From positions 1-64,000 of the forward strand of contig FUHX01000024.1 in NCBI GenBank assembly GCA_900163555.1: a DNA stretch of 64,000 nt. The letters run 5' to 3'. Under the pieces are notes generated by a model that had not been told where the DNA came from, searched no databases, and saw nothing but the letters and a program-made list of their open reading frames with translations. Origin of the DNA: Actinomycetales bacterium JB111 (GTDB lineage Bacteria; Actinomycetota; Actinomycetes; Actinomycetales; Actinomycetaceae). How positions within the stretch are numbered: position 1 is the stretch's first letter; every line of letters starts with the position of its first letter. Positions 8,188 through 17,138 of this stretch are shown here, one piece after another. The position numbers and the translations under genes were made by a program.

Positions 8188-10791
8188 ATGCGTGTCGCAC
8201 AGGTCTCGGCCCACTACCCGCCGAATTTCATCTCCGGCGGCACGCTGGTGCCCCGCCGCATCGCGCGCGCCGTGGCCGCCGCCGGCCACGAGGCCTTCGT
8301 CTACGCGGGCCACCTCGACTCCTCCCGCCCGGCCCTGTCCACCTGGACCGACACCGACACCGGCGACTTCGGCACGGTGAACATCCGCTGGATCGAGACC
8401 CACCCATATACGTCGTGGGGCGACGAGAAGAACTGGAAGAACCCCGCCGTCGAGTCCGACTTCCGCTCGTGGCTGGAGGAGATCCGGCCCGACGTCGTCC
8501 ACCTCCACTCCCTGCAGACCCTCGGCGGGACGCTCGTGCGGGTGGCCAAGGAGTCGGGCGCCGCGGTCATCGTCACGAGCCACGACTGGTGGTGGCAGTG
8601 CACCCGCCAGTTCCTCGTCGACCGCGACATGACGCCCTGCTCGCTCGTCGTCGGCTGCGGCGTGTGCGCGTGCGAGCGCGGCCGGGACGTGGCCGACCGG
8701 CGCATGGCCGCCCTCGCGCCCGAGCTCGGCCACGCCGACGTCATCCTCGCGCCCTCCGCCTCCGCCGCCCGCACGTTCCTCGCGAACGGCGTCCCCGCGG
8801 ACCTCCTCGAGGTCGACGAGAACGGGCTGCCCAGCGTCGGGACCGACAGCGCGCCGCCCACCGCGCGCACCGGGGACGGCCCGCTGCGCCTGCTGTTCGC
8901 CGGGGGCAACGACGAGGTCAAGGGTGGGCCGCTCCTGCTGCGCGTCGCCCGCCGCCTCGCCGAGGAGGACCCCGACGCCGACTGGCAGCTCGACATGTAC
9001 GGCACCCGCGACGACGGACGCCCCGTCCCGCGACAGGTCAGGCTCCTCGACCCGTTCCTCCCCGAGGAGCGGGCAGGCATCCTCGAGCGGGCGGACGTCC
9101 TCGTGCTCGCCTCGATCATGCGCGAGTCCCACTCGATCCTCACGCGGGAGGCGCTCGGCGCCGGCCTCGCCGTCGTCGCGACGGACACCCTGGGCCCGGA
9201 GGAGGCCGTGGCGGAGGGCGTCAACGGCTGGCTCGTCCCCGCGGGCGACGAGGACACGCTGCTCGCCCGCCTGCGGGACCTGGTCGCGGACCCCGTCGCC
9301 GCCCGCACCCACACCGGGAAGGGCTCCGCCTCCATGGTCCGCGCCCTGTCCGACCAGGTGGCCGGGCTCATCGAGCGCTACGCGGCGATGACCGCGGACC
9401 GCCCGGCCGCGGACCGCCCGGCCGAGGACCGTGCGCTCGCGGCGGGCCCCGAGGCGGTCGACGCGAGCCGCGCCCTCATGCGCCGGGTCCTGTTCGTCTC
9501 CGGCATCCAGGGCGCGCCCCAGCGCTACCGCACCCAGCTGCCGGCCGAGGCGCTCGCCCGCGTGGGCATCTCCTCGACCGTCCGGCACTACCGGGACCCG
9601 CGCATCGTCGCCGAGGCCGCGGAGTGCGACGCGCTCGTGCTGTACCGGGTCCCCGCCACCGACCAGATCGTCGACCTCGTCGCGCAGGTGCGGGCCCGCG
9701 ACCGCGCTATCCCCGTCCTCTTCGACATCGACGACCTCATCTTCGACCCCGCGCTCGAGGGCCAGGTCGACGGGCTTGAGGGCATGCCGGCCGACGAGCT
9801 CGCCCTGTGGTGGCGCGGCGTGCGCCGGTACCGCACGTCGATGGAGCTCGCCGACGCCTACGTCGGCTCCACGGCCACCCTCTGCGACCACGCCCACGCG
9901 GTCACCGGCATGCCGGCCCACCGGTTCCCCAACGGCGTCGGAGCGCTGCTCGCCCGCCGGTCCGACGCCGCCCTGCGCGCCGACCGCACGCCCGGCCCGG
10001 TCCGTATCGGCTACTTCTCAGGAACCACGACCCACAACGCCGACTGGGCGTTCGTCGAGCCCGCGGTCATCGCCGCGCTCGAGAAGCACCCCGACGTCGA
10101 GCTCTGGGTCGGCGGCCACCTCACCACCACGCCCGCGCTCGCACCGTACGCCGAGCGGGTGAAGACGCTGCCGTTCGTGCCCTGGTACGACCTGCCGGGA
10201 ATCCTGCACGACGTCGACGTCTGCCTCGCCCCGCTCACCGAGGACTCGCTGTTCAACGAGGCGAAGTCGGCCATCAAGTGGCTCGAGGCCGCGCTCGTCG
10301 AGACGCCCGTCGTCGCGTCGCCCACCCAGCCGTTCCGCGAGTCGGTGCAGGACGGCGTGACGGGCTTCCTCCCGTCGGACGCCGCCGGCTGGGCCGACGC
10401 GATCGAGCGCCTCGTGGCCGATCCCGCGCTCCGTCGCAGCATGGGCGCCCGCGCGCGGCGCGAGGCGCTGCTCACCTGGCCGCCGGACATCCAGGGCGCG
10501 ACCTACCGCGACCTGCTGCTCGCGACCGCCGAGCACGTGCGGGAGCACGGGCCGCGGCAGTCGGTGGGCTGGGAGCCCGTGACCGACGACGAACCGCTGG
10601 ACGCCGCCCACGCGTACGTGGAGGCCTACGCGGTGCCGCGCACCGAGCTACGCATCCCCGCGGGGCTGGCGGCCAGCCGCGTCGTCCGGCTGCTCGGCTC
10701 CGCCAGGCGCGTCCAGCGCGACGCCGGCACGCTCGAGGTCCTCCGCCGCGCCCGCGGGAAGGTCGCCGCCCGGCTCGGTCGCGGCCGCTGA
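8188..10791 (+). CDS. Fused dual GT-B glycosyltransferase
   Basis: 867 residues holding two GT-B enzymes in one chain. The N-terminal half (about 1-390) is GT4-like: SAHYPPNFISGGTLVPRRIA acceptor loop, a Cys-rich segment (CTRQFL..CSLVVGCGVCAC) known in related GT4 proteins, and the donor site HSILTREALGAGLAVVATD. The second half (about 430-790) restarts at RRVLFVSGIQGAPQRYR, carries FDIDDLIFDP and ends with the nucleotide-sugar motif FNEAKSAIKWLEAALVETPVVAS. ATG at 8188 rather than GTG 8182 is supported by TAGGAT seven bases upstream. Likely two successive transfers on a surface glycan. Its 3' end overlaps the convergent membrane protein gene by 144 bases. Confidence 0.85.
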   Translation: MRVAQVSAHYPPNFISGGTLVPRRIARAVAAAGHEAFVYAGHLDSSRPALSTWTDTDTGDFGTVNIRWIETHPYTSWGDEKNWKNPAVESDFRSWLEEIRPDVVHLHSLQTLGGTLVRVAKESGAAVIVTSHDWWWQCTRQFLVDRDMTPCSLVVGCGVCACERGRDVADRRMAALAPELGHADVILAPSASAARTFLANGVPADLLEVDENGLPSVGTDSAPPTARTGDGPLRLLFAGGNDEVKGGPLLLRVARRLAEEDPDADWQLDMYGTRDDGRPVPRQVRLLDPFLPEERAGILERADVLVLASIMRESHSILTREALGAGLAVVATDTLGPEEAVAEGVNGWLVPAGDEDTLLARLRDLVADPVAARTHTGKGSASMVRALSDQVAGLIERYAAMTADRPAADRPAEDRALAAGPEAVDASRALMRRVLFVSGIQGAPQRYRTQLPAEALARVGISSTVRHYRDPRIVAEAAECDALVLYRVPATDQIVDLVAQVRARDRAIPVLFDIDDLIFDPALEGQVDGLEGMPADELALWWRGVRRYRTSMELADAYVGSTATLCDHAHAVTGMPAHRFPNGVGALLARRSDAALRADRTPGPVRIGYFSGTTTHNADWAFVEPAVIAALEKHPDVELWVGGHLTTTPALAPYAERVKTLPFVPWYDLPGILHDVDVCLAPLTEDSLFNEAKSAIKWLEAALVETPVVASPTQPFRESVQDGVTGFLPSDAAGWADAIERLVADPALRRSMGARARREALLTWPPDIQGATYRDLLLATAEHVREHGPRQSVGWEPVTDDEPLDAAHAYVEAYAVPRTELRIPAGLAASRVVRLLGSARRVQRDAGTLEVLRRARGKVAARLGRGR

Positions 10792-12447
10792 GTCGTCGGC
10801 GGGCTCGTCGGCCGACCCCTCCGGCTCCCGCCAGAGCTCGATCGCCGCGAGCGCCAGGGCAAGGACGGCGAGGCCCGCTGTGCCGAGGGTGAGGACCGCG
10901 AACTTCGGGATGCCGAATCCGCTCCACTCGTTCCAGCGGCTGATCGCGGCGCCGAACGTCTCGCCGGAGGCCTGGTAGAAGGACGTGAAGCCGAACCACA
11001 GGCCGTACGTCGCGAGGCCGAGGAAGACCACGAGGCTCGCCAGGCGCAGGGTGAGGCGGAGGGGACGGGCGAGCGGCGACGTCGCGCGGGCGATCGCGAT
11101 GCCGCTCGCGGCGAGCGCGGGGACGACCGCGACGAACAGGTAGCGGCCCTGCAGGCCCGCGAACAGGCCGGACCGGTTGTACTCGGCCCACGCGCCGTAC
11201 AGGGTCACGGCGAGCACGCCGACCCACGACACCAGCAGCACGAGCAGCGCGCGCCGGCTCCTGCCGGCCAGCACGACCCCGAGGGCGACGAGCACGAGGG
11301 CGAGGGTGGTCAGCCCCGACTGCAGCCACTGCGGCCACGGCGACTCGAGCCAGCCGTAGTTGCCCCACGTGCTGCGGGAGATGTTCGCGACCGCGCCGCG
11401 GAGGAAGCCCGTGACGGACAGGGCGGAGTCGTCGACCAGAGGCGGGCGGGCGGGGTAGCCGGAGGGCTGGAAGGTGCCGTAGACGACGATGTTCTTCAGC
11501 CACCACCACCCGCCGATGGCGAACGCGACGGCGAGGGATCCGAACGCGGCCCACGCGCGCCTGGCGAGCGCGTGGCTCGTCCCGGTGGACATGAGGAACG
11601 CGAGGGCGACGACCGGGATGAAGGCCAGCATGAAGCCCTTGACCATGAGTCCCGCCCCGAGCACGGCCCCCAGCCCGACGACGTGCCGCCAGTTCCAGCG
11701 CCCCGTCAGCACGCAGGCGGACAGGGCGACGACGCCCGCGCCCGCGAGGTTGAGCGCGGCGTCGTTCGTCACCGAGCCGGCGATGTAGGCGTACTGCGAC
11801 GGCGCGGTGATCGCGAAGGCTCCGATGAGGGCCGCCGGCCGGCCGCCGCCGAGCCGCCGGATCGTGACGACCGCGAGCGGGACGACCCCGGCCATGAGCA
11901 GGACGTCCATGAAGCGCAGGGCGAGCAGCTGGTCGTCCCAGGGCCACGACTCGCCGCCGAGCACCTTGAGCATGCCCGCGCCGAGCGCGTAGTAGCCCGG
12001 CGGGTGCTGCGTCATCTGGTCGACCTGCTGCAGCAGGGTGACGCGCCCGTCGAAGTCGAGGATGACGGTGCGGTCGTCCGGGTCGACGGGGTCGGGGACG
12101 AGCGAGGCGAACGGCGTGCGCACGCCCGACCAGATCGAGTTCGGGGTCGCGTAGGAGTTCTGGCGGGTGAGCTCCAGGCCGCTCTCGACCCAGCCGGCCT
12201 CCTCGGCCGCCACGTACGTGCCCTGGAAGAAGCGGCCGTCGCCGGGCTCGGGCCAGCCGCCGCCGTCGAGCAGCCGCAGCGTGGTGTTGAGGTGGTGCGG
12301 CTCGTCCGGCGCGCGGAACCCCGGGGTGATCACGGCCCACATCGCGCCGAGCCCGGCGACGAGGACGGTCACCGCGAGCACGGCGACCACGAACAGGTCG
12401 GGAAGTCGACGCCGGGAGTTGTTGCTCGGCCGGGAGTCGGTCGTCAC
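10648..12447 (-). CDS. Multi-pass GT-C-like / DUF2142-type membrane protein
   Basis: 599 residues with about 11-12 hydrophobic helices. After TM1 (about 14-36) an external loop begins with TPGFRAPDEPHHLN, the acidic motif expected at the active site of GT-C enzymes, followed by HPPGYYALG. Such proteins use polyprenyl-phosphate sugars to decorate glycans outside the membrane. GTG at 12447 overlaps the stop of the upstream paralogue (GTGA). The final 50 residues are hydrophilic Glu/Asp/Gly/Ala-rich sequence encoded opposite the 3' end of the dual glycosyltransferase gene; a true stop may have been lost there. Confidence 0.75.
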   Translation of the reverse strand: MTTDSRPSNNSRRRLPDLFVVAVLAVTVLVAGLGAMWAVITPGFRAPDEPHHLNTTLRLLDGGGWPEPGDGRFFQGTYVAAEEAGWVESGLELTRQNSYATPNSIWSGVRTPFASLVPDPVDPDDRTVILDFDGRVTLLQQVDQMTQHPPGYYALGAGMLKVLGGESWPWDDQLLALRFMDVLLMAGVVPLAVVTIRRLGGGRPAALIGAFAITAPSQYAYIAGSVTNDAALNLAGAGVVALSACVLTGRWNWRHVVGLGAVLGAGLMVKGFMLAFIPVVALAFLMSTGTSHALARRAWAAFGSLAVAFAIGGWWWLKNIVVYGTFQPSGYPARPPLVDDSALSVTGFLRGAVANISRSTWGNYGWLESPWPQWLQSGLTTLALVLVALGVVLAGRSRRALLVLLVSWVGVLAVTLYGAWAEYNRSGLFAGLQGRYLFVAVVPALAASGIAIARATSPLARPLRLTLRLASLVVFLGLATYGLWFGFTSFYQASGETFGAAISRWNEWSGFGIPKFAVLTLGTAGLAVLALALAAIELWREPEGSADEPADDSAAATEPGGDLPAGAAEDLERAGVALDAPGGAEQPDDAAGRQPRGDA

Positions 12448-13853
12448 AGGACACCACCTAGGGACAGCCACATCACGGCCACCGACAGTCCGACCGCCGT
12501 GTGCAGGGCGATCGCGAAGCCGCGATGCTGGAGAGAGAGGACGAAGGCCGCGGCCGTGATGGGCAGGAGCGTGATGGCGTAGCGGCCGGAGATCAGGCGG
12601 AACGCGTACCCGTTGCCGACGACCTCCTGCACCTGGACGATGACCCCGGCGCCGATGGTCCCGGCGATGGCGGCGAGCCCGAGGAGGCGCTCGTTGCGCA
12701 TCGCCCCGAAGGCGACCAGCACCATGAACGGCGCCGCGGTGAGCAGGACCCACCACGCCGAGGTCACGGACGTGATCTGCCAGCCGTCGAGCTCGGTGGG
12801 GAACTGCGAGCTCTTGATGAGGCCGAACGCGTCCAGGAGCGTCGGCACCACCTCGTCGAACGGGCGGCCGACGACCTCGCGCGTGCTGATGCCGAACAGC
12901 GGGTTGACCCAGTCCGGGTCGCCGCGGCCGGACTGGAACGCGGACCAGCCGGTCATGCAGGCGGAGACCACCGCGACCGGCGCGAGGACGGTCGCAGCCC
13001 TCCTGCCGAGCGTGCGCCAGTCCCGCTTCCTGACGTCCGCCACCGCCATGACCGCGATGAGTCCCACCACCGCGAGGATGCCGACGGAGCTCATGACCTT
13101 CGTGGTCGCGGCCAGCAGCGCGACGAGCGTCGGCCACAGCCACCCGATCCTGCCGTGCAGCGCCCAGCGGCCGAGCACCCACAGGGCCCCCGCCCCGACG
13201 AGCATCGCGGGCCCGTCGTTGCTCACCTGCCAGCCCGAGGCGATGACGGGCTTGAACGCCAGCAGCAGGGCGGCCCCGGAGAACGCCCAGGAGCGCGGCA
13301 GCCGCCAGGTCCGCAGCGCGCCGTAGACGGCGACCATGCCGATCGTCAGCCACGCGGCGCTCGCGAGCCGCGCGCCCGTGGAGAACTCGAGGCCGACCGC
13401 CTCGCCGACGAGCCCGGTCGCGGCGGCCGTGACGTAGTAGGCGGGCGGGTGGAAGAAGTTGTAGTTCTCGCCGTGGCCCGGGTAGTCCTCGGTGGCCGCG
13501 TCCCCCGCGGCCGCGAGCTCGCAGGGCGGGAGCTCCGGCATGTTGGACTGGCCGCGGCACGACCACTCCTCGAGCACGTAGTCGGAGAGGTCGTCGCCCG
13601 CGGCGGGGATCTCGCCGCGCGAGATCTGCCACGCGTAGTCCATGTGGGTCTGCTCGTCGAGGGCGGACATCGTGGTGCCGACCAGGATCGCGGTCATGCT
13701 CATGAGCAGCGCGAGCAGACCGACGCCGGCCGCCCACGGCAGCTCGGGCCGCAGCCGGGTCCACAGGGAGGGGGCCGCGGGGTCGCCGGATGCCGGTGTG
13801 ATCTCCGGATCCGAGGCGCTGTCGTCCAGCGCCTCGCCCAAGTTCTCCTGCAC
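12444..13853 (-). CDS. Multi-pass GT-C-like / DUF2142-type membrane protein
   Basis: 469 residues, about 11 helices, paralogous in layout to the next gene: TM1 (about 40-62), then an external loop with ALDEQTHMDYAWQISRGEIP and later NFFHPPAYYV, again an acidic residue pair after TM1. Probably transfers or processes a lipid-linked sugar on the outer face. Two cysteines (EEWSCRG, PPCELAA) in the loop could pair. GTG at 13853 was chosen because GGGAGAG lies six bases upstream; the frame is open further but without a better site. Coupled to 10648-12447 by GTGA overlap. Confidence 0.75.
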   Translation of the reverse strand: MQENLGEALDDSASDPEITPASGDPAAPSLWTRLRPELPWAAGVGLLALLMSMTAILVGTTMSALDEQTHMDYAWQISRGEIPAAGDDLSDYVLEEWSCRGQSNMPELPPCELAAAGDAATEDYPGHGENYNFFHPPAYYVTAAATGLVGEAVGLEFSTGARLASAAWLTIGMVAVYGALRTWRLPRSWAFSGAALLLAFKPVIASGWQVSNDGPAMLVGAGALWVLGRWALHGRIGWLWPTLVALLAATTKVMSSVGILAVVGLIAVMAVADVRKRDWRTLGRRAATVLAPVAVVSACMTGWSAFQSGRGDPDWVNPLFGISTREVVGRPFDEVVPTLLDAFGLIKSSQFPTELDGWQITSVTSAWWVLLTAAPFMVLVAFGAMRNERLLGLAAIAGTIGAGVIVQVQEVVGNGYAFRLISGRYAITLLPITAAAFVLSLQHRGFAIALHTAVGLSVAVMWLSLGGVL

Positions 13854-13996
13854 GTGTGATCTCTCCCGTTCGACCCGCCGGCCGCCGGGGCCCGAGGCGG
13901 CCCCTACGGTACCCTGACGAGGCTTCGGAGCTGTCACGTCTCCCGGTGCCCGGCCGCGCACACGCGCGCCCGCCGCGTCCCCTTCTCGAGGTTCAT

Positions 13997-15034
13997 ATGA
14001 AGTTGTTCGTCCAGATCCCGTGCCTGAACGAAGAAGAGACCTTGCCGCTCGTCCTTGCGACGATCCCGCGCGAGATCCCCGGGATCGACGAGGTGCACAT
14101 CCTCGTCATCGACGACGGCTCCACCGACCGGACCGTCGAGGTCGCCAAGAACCTCGGTGTCACGCACTTCGTGCGCCACGCCCGGAACCAGGGCCTGGCC
14201 CGCTCGTTCCGTGACGGGGTCGACTATGCGCTTGCCCACGGTGCGGACATCGTGGTGAACACCGACGGCGACAACCAGTACCCGCAGGAGGTCATCGGCG
14301 ATCTCGTGCAGCCGATCGTCCACCACGAGGCCGACATCGTCATCGCGGATCGGCAGACCGCGACCATCGAGCACTTCTCCGGCTTCAAGAAGGCCATGCA
14401 GAAGGTCGGCTCCGACGTCGTCAACCTCGCCGCCGGCACGAAGCTCCCCGACGCCGCGTCGGGCTTCCGCGCCTACTCGAAGGACGCGCTCGTCCGGCTC
14501 AACGTCGTCACGCAGTTCTCCTACTGCATGGAGACGATCATCCAGGCGGGCAACAAGCGGCTGCGGATCGCGTCGCTGCCGATCCGCACGAACCCGAAGA
14601 CCCGCGAGTCGCGGCTGTTCAAGAACATCTGGCACCACATGTTCAAGTCGGGCGTCGCCATCGTTCGCTCGTACCTGATGTTCAAGCCGCACGCGATCCT
14701 CGGCACGCTCGGCATGCTGCTGCTGATCGCCGGCCTCGTCCCGTTCGTCCGGTTCCTCGTCCTGTGGCTGATGGGGTCCGCCGGCGGGCACATCCAGTCC
14801 CTCATCTTCGGTACGGCCGCCCTCGTCGGCGCGCTCATCTGTCTGGCGCTGGTGGTCATCGCGGACCTGCTCAGGACCAACCGCGTGCTGCTCGAGGAGA
14901 ACCTCGAGCGCGTGAAGTCCCTGCAGTACTCCGACCGCGAGGTGGCGGCGAAGATTGCCGCCGTCCAGGAGGCCGCCACCGTCGAGGCCGCGGAGCGCGA
15001 CCAAGCCGCGAAGGACGGGCTGGACGAGCAGTGA
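13997..15034 (+). CDS. GT2 polyprenyl-phosphate glycosyltransferase (DPM1/DPG-synthase type)
   Basis: 345 residues. The cytoplasmic GT2 catalytic domain (1-230) has QIPCLNEEETLP, VIDDGSTDRT and the metal-binding VNTDGDNQYP; two membrane helices follow (about 235-258 and 270-292), then a charged helical tail of about 45 residues. This build is typical of enzymes moving a sugar from a nucleotide donor onto polyprenyl phosphate, which would feed the two GT-C-like proteins encoded just upstream on the other strand. ATG at 13997 is preceded by GAGG. Coupled to the following GT4 gene by GTGA. The 143 bases before it form a divergent promoter region in which I see no clear hexamers. Confidence 0.85.
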   Translation: MKLFVQIPCLNEEETLPLVLATIPREIPGIDEVHILVIDDGSTDRTVEVAKNLGVTHFVRHARNQGLARSFRDGVDYALAHGADIVVNTDGDNQYPQEVIGDLVQPIVHHEADIVIADRQTATIEHFSGFKKAMQKVGSDVVNLAAGTKLPDAASGFRAYSKDALVRLNVVTQFSYCMETIIQAGNKRLRIASLPIRTNPKTRESRLFKNIWHHMFKSGVAIVRSYLMFKPHAILGTLGMLLLIAGLVPFVRFLVLWLMGSAGGHIQSLIFGTAALVGALICLALVVIADLLRTNRVLLEENLERVKSLQYSDREVAAKIAAVQEAATVEAAERDQAAKDGLDEQ

Positions 15035-16182
15035 GGGTTCTCGGTTTCGGCACCTACGACACCGCCGTCCACCCCCGGGTCGGGGTGATCCTCACCGGCC
15101 TGAGGGAGCGCGGCGCGACGGTGCGGGAGCTGCACTTCCCGCTCGGCCTGTCGACCGCCGAGCGCGTCGACATGCTGAAGAAGCCGTGGCGGCTCGGCGC
15201 GCTCGCCGCGCGCCTGATCGCCCGCTGGGCCCGGCTCGGGGCCGGCCGCATCGACTACACGGGACGCAACCGGCCGGACGTCGTCGTCGTCGGCTACCTC
15301 GGGCACTTCGACGTCATGCTCGCGCGGCTGCTCTTCCCGCGTTCCGTCATCGTGCTGGACCACCTCATCTTCGCCGCCGGGACCGCGGCCGACCGCGGCG
15401 TCTGCGACCGCGTGCGCTCCCGCGTGCTCGGCGCGCTGGACTCCGCCGCGCTCGGGGCGGCCGACGTCGTCGTCGTGGACACGGCGGAGCACGCGGAGCA
15501 GGCCGGCGAGGACTTCCGCGAGCGGACGGTCGTCGTCCCCGTGGGGGCGCCGGCGGCCTGGTACGACGCGGCCAGGGCCGCGGCGGACACGGGCGCGGCG
15601 GACACGGGCGCGGACGCGCCGAGCGGCCCGCCGTCGATGATCTTCTACGGCCTGTTCACCCCCCTGCAGGGCACCGTCACCCTCGCCCGGGCGCTGCGCG
15701 AGGTGCACGAGCGGGGCCACGCGCTCTCCGTCACGCTCGTGGGCACGGGGCAGGACCACGAGGAGGTCCGCACGATCCTCGCCGGGGTCCCCGGCATCAC
15801 GTGGCACGACTGGGTCGCGCACGACGAGCTCCCCGCGCTGGTCGCCTCGCACGACGTCGGGCTCGGCATCTTCGGCGACACGCCCAAGGGCCTGCGCGTG
15901 GTGCCGAACAAGGTCTACCAGTCGCTGGCCGCCGGCTGCGCCGTCGTCACCTCCGACACCGCCCCCCAGCGCCGCGCGCTCGGCGACGACGCCCTGTTCG
16001 TCACCCCGGGCGACGCGGGCGCGCTCGCGGACGCCCTGTCCGAGCTGCTGGCCGACCCGCAGCGGGTGACCCGGCTGCGGGCGGCCGCCCGCGACCGGGC
16101 CCAGGACTTCACGGCGCGCGCCGTCGTCGGGCCGCTGTGGGACGCGCTGCAGCACGGGCCGTCCCGGCTCGTGAACGGCTGA
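15031..16182 (+). CDS. GT4 family glycosyltransferase
   Basis: 383 residues, GT-B fold. N-terminal half starts VRVLGFGTYDTAVHPRVGV; the C-terminal donor domain shows FYGLFTPLQGT, the HDWVAHDELPALVASHDVGLGIF segment and the nucleotide-sugar motif VPNKVYQSLAAGCAVVTSD. A short ADTGAADTGADA insertion (about 186-198) separates the two halves. GTG start overlaps the previous stop (GTGA), giving a GT2-GT4-flippase operon. Acceptor and donor sugars cannot be told from sequence; context implies a surface polysaccharide. Confidence 0.85.
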   Translation: MRVLGFGTYDTAVHPRVGVILTGLRERGATVRELHFPLGLSTAERVDMLKKPWRLGALAARLIARWARLGAGRIDYTGRNRPDVVVVGYLGHFDVMLARLLFPRSVIVLDHLIFAAGTAADRGVCDRVRSRVLGALDSAALGAADVVVVDTAEHAEQAGEDFRERTVVVPVGAPAAWYDAARAAADTGAADTGADAPSGPPSMIFYGLFTPLQGTVTLARALREVHERGHALSVTLVGTGQDHEEVRTILAGVPGITWHDWVAHDELPALVASHDVGLGIFGDTPKGLRVVPNKVYQSLAAGCAVVTSDTAPQRRALGDDALFVTPGDAGALADALSELLADPQRVTRLRAAARDRAQDFTARAVVGPLWDALQHGPSRLVNG

Positions 16183-16193
16183 GGGGGCGGGAC

Positions 16194-17138
16194 GTGAAGA
16201 AGATCCTCGACGCACTGAAGTCCCCGTGGGTGCGCGGCGCGTTCCTCGTCGCGGCGCTCGCCGCGGCGGTGTGGGCGGTGGCGAGCCAGTGGGACACCGT
16301 CGTCTACGCCTCGCGGAACATCCCGTGGTGGCTCATCCTCGCCGCGCTCGGCCTGTCGGTCCTCTACGTCGCCGCCACGATGCTCTCGTGGCGCGCGGTC
16401 CTGCGCGACCTCGGCTCCCACCTCGGCATCGCGCCCGCCTCGAGGCTGTTCTTCGTCTCCCAGGTCGGCAAGTACCTGCCCGGCGGCGTGTGGAACATCG
16501 TGGCCGCCGCCGAGATGGGCAAGGACATCGACATCCCCCGGCGCCGCTCGGTGACCGGGATGGTCGTCGCGCTGCTCATCTCGATCGTCACGGCCGTGGC
16601 GCTCGCCGTGGGCGCCGTGGCGCTCGACCCGCACGTGCGCGACGACGTCGGGTGGATCGCCTGGCTGCTGCCGGTGTTCGTCGTGCTGCTCGCGCCGCCG
16701 GTGCTCAACCGGCTCATCGGCCTCGCGCTGCGGATCGTCGGACGCCCGGCGCTCGAGCACCCGCTCTCTGCGCGCGGCATCGGGTCCGCGGCGGCGTGGG
16801 CCGTCGTCGGATGGCTGCTGGCGGGCGCCCAGGTGTGGCTGCTCGCGGTCGGCGTCGGGCTGGAGCCCACGATCGGGACGTTCGCCCGCTGCGTGAGCGG
16901 CTACGCGCTCGCGTGGGTCGTCGGCTTCCTCGTGGTCTTCGTGCCGGCGGGCGCCGGCGTGCGCGAGGGCGTGCTCGGCATCCTGCTGGCCGGGCTCATG
17001 GACTCGGGCGAGATCGTCGTCGTCGTGCTCGCCTCGCGCGTGCTGCTGACCGTCGTCGACCTCGGGCTCGGCCTCGCGGCCGGCGTGCTCGTGCGGAACC
17101 GGGTCGCCGACCAGCAGGAGCCTCCGGCTAGCCGATGA
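16194..17138 (+). CDS. LPG-synthase-type flippase-like membrane protein (UPF0104)
   Basis: 314 residues, 7-8 membrane helices, of the lysylphosphatidylglycerol synthase transmembrane family; a separate aminoacyl-transferase domain is absent. Typical signatures are FFVSQVGKYLPGGVWNI near residue 85 and VFVPAGAGVREG near 250. Members without the catalytic domain often sit in glycan clusters and are suspected lipid flippases. GTG at 16194 follows GGGGGCGGGAC, a strong ribosome binding site. Third gene of the operon starting at 13997. Its last 11 bases overlap the convergent SpoIID gene. Confidence 0.82.
   Translation: MKKILDALKSPWVRGAFLVAALAAAVWAVASQWDTVVYASRNIPWWLILAALGLSVLYVAATMLSWRAVLRDLGSHLGIAPASRLFFVSQVGKYLPGGVWNIVAAAEMGKDIDIPRRRSVTGMVVALLISIVTAVALAVGAVALDPHVRDDVGWIAWLLPVFVVLLAPPVLNRLIGLALRIVGRPALEHPLSARGIGSAAAWAVVGWLLAGAQVWLLAVGVGLEPTIGTFARCVSGYALAWVVGFLVVFVPAGAGVREGVLGILLAGLMDSGEIVVVVLASRVLLTVVDLGLGLAAGVLVRNRVADQQEPPASR

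Noticed and set aside
7747-9921. 1331-codon minus-strand open frame continuing upstream of the tandem GT2 gene
   Set aside because: The upstream part runs antisense to the dual glycosyltransferase and has no family similarity; a clear ATG at 7746 with ATGA coupling starts the real gene.
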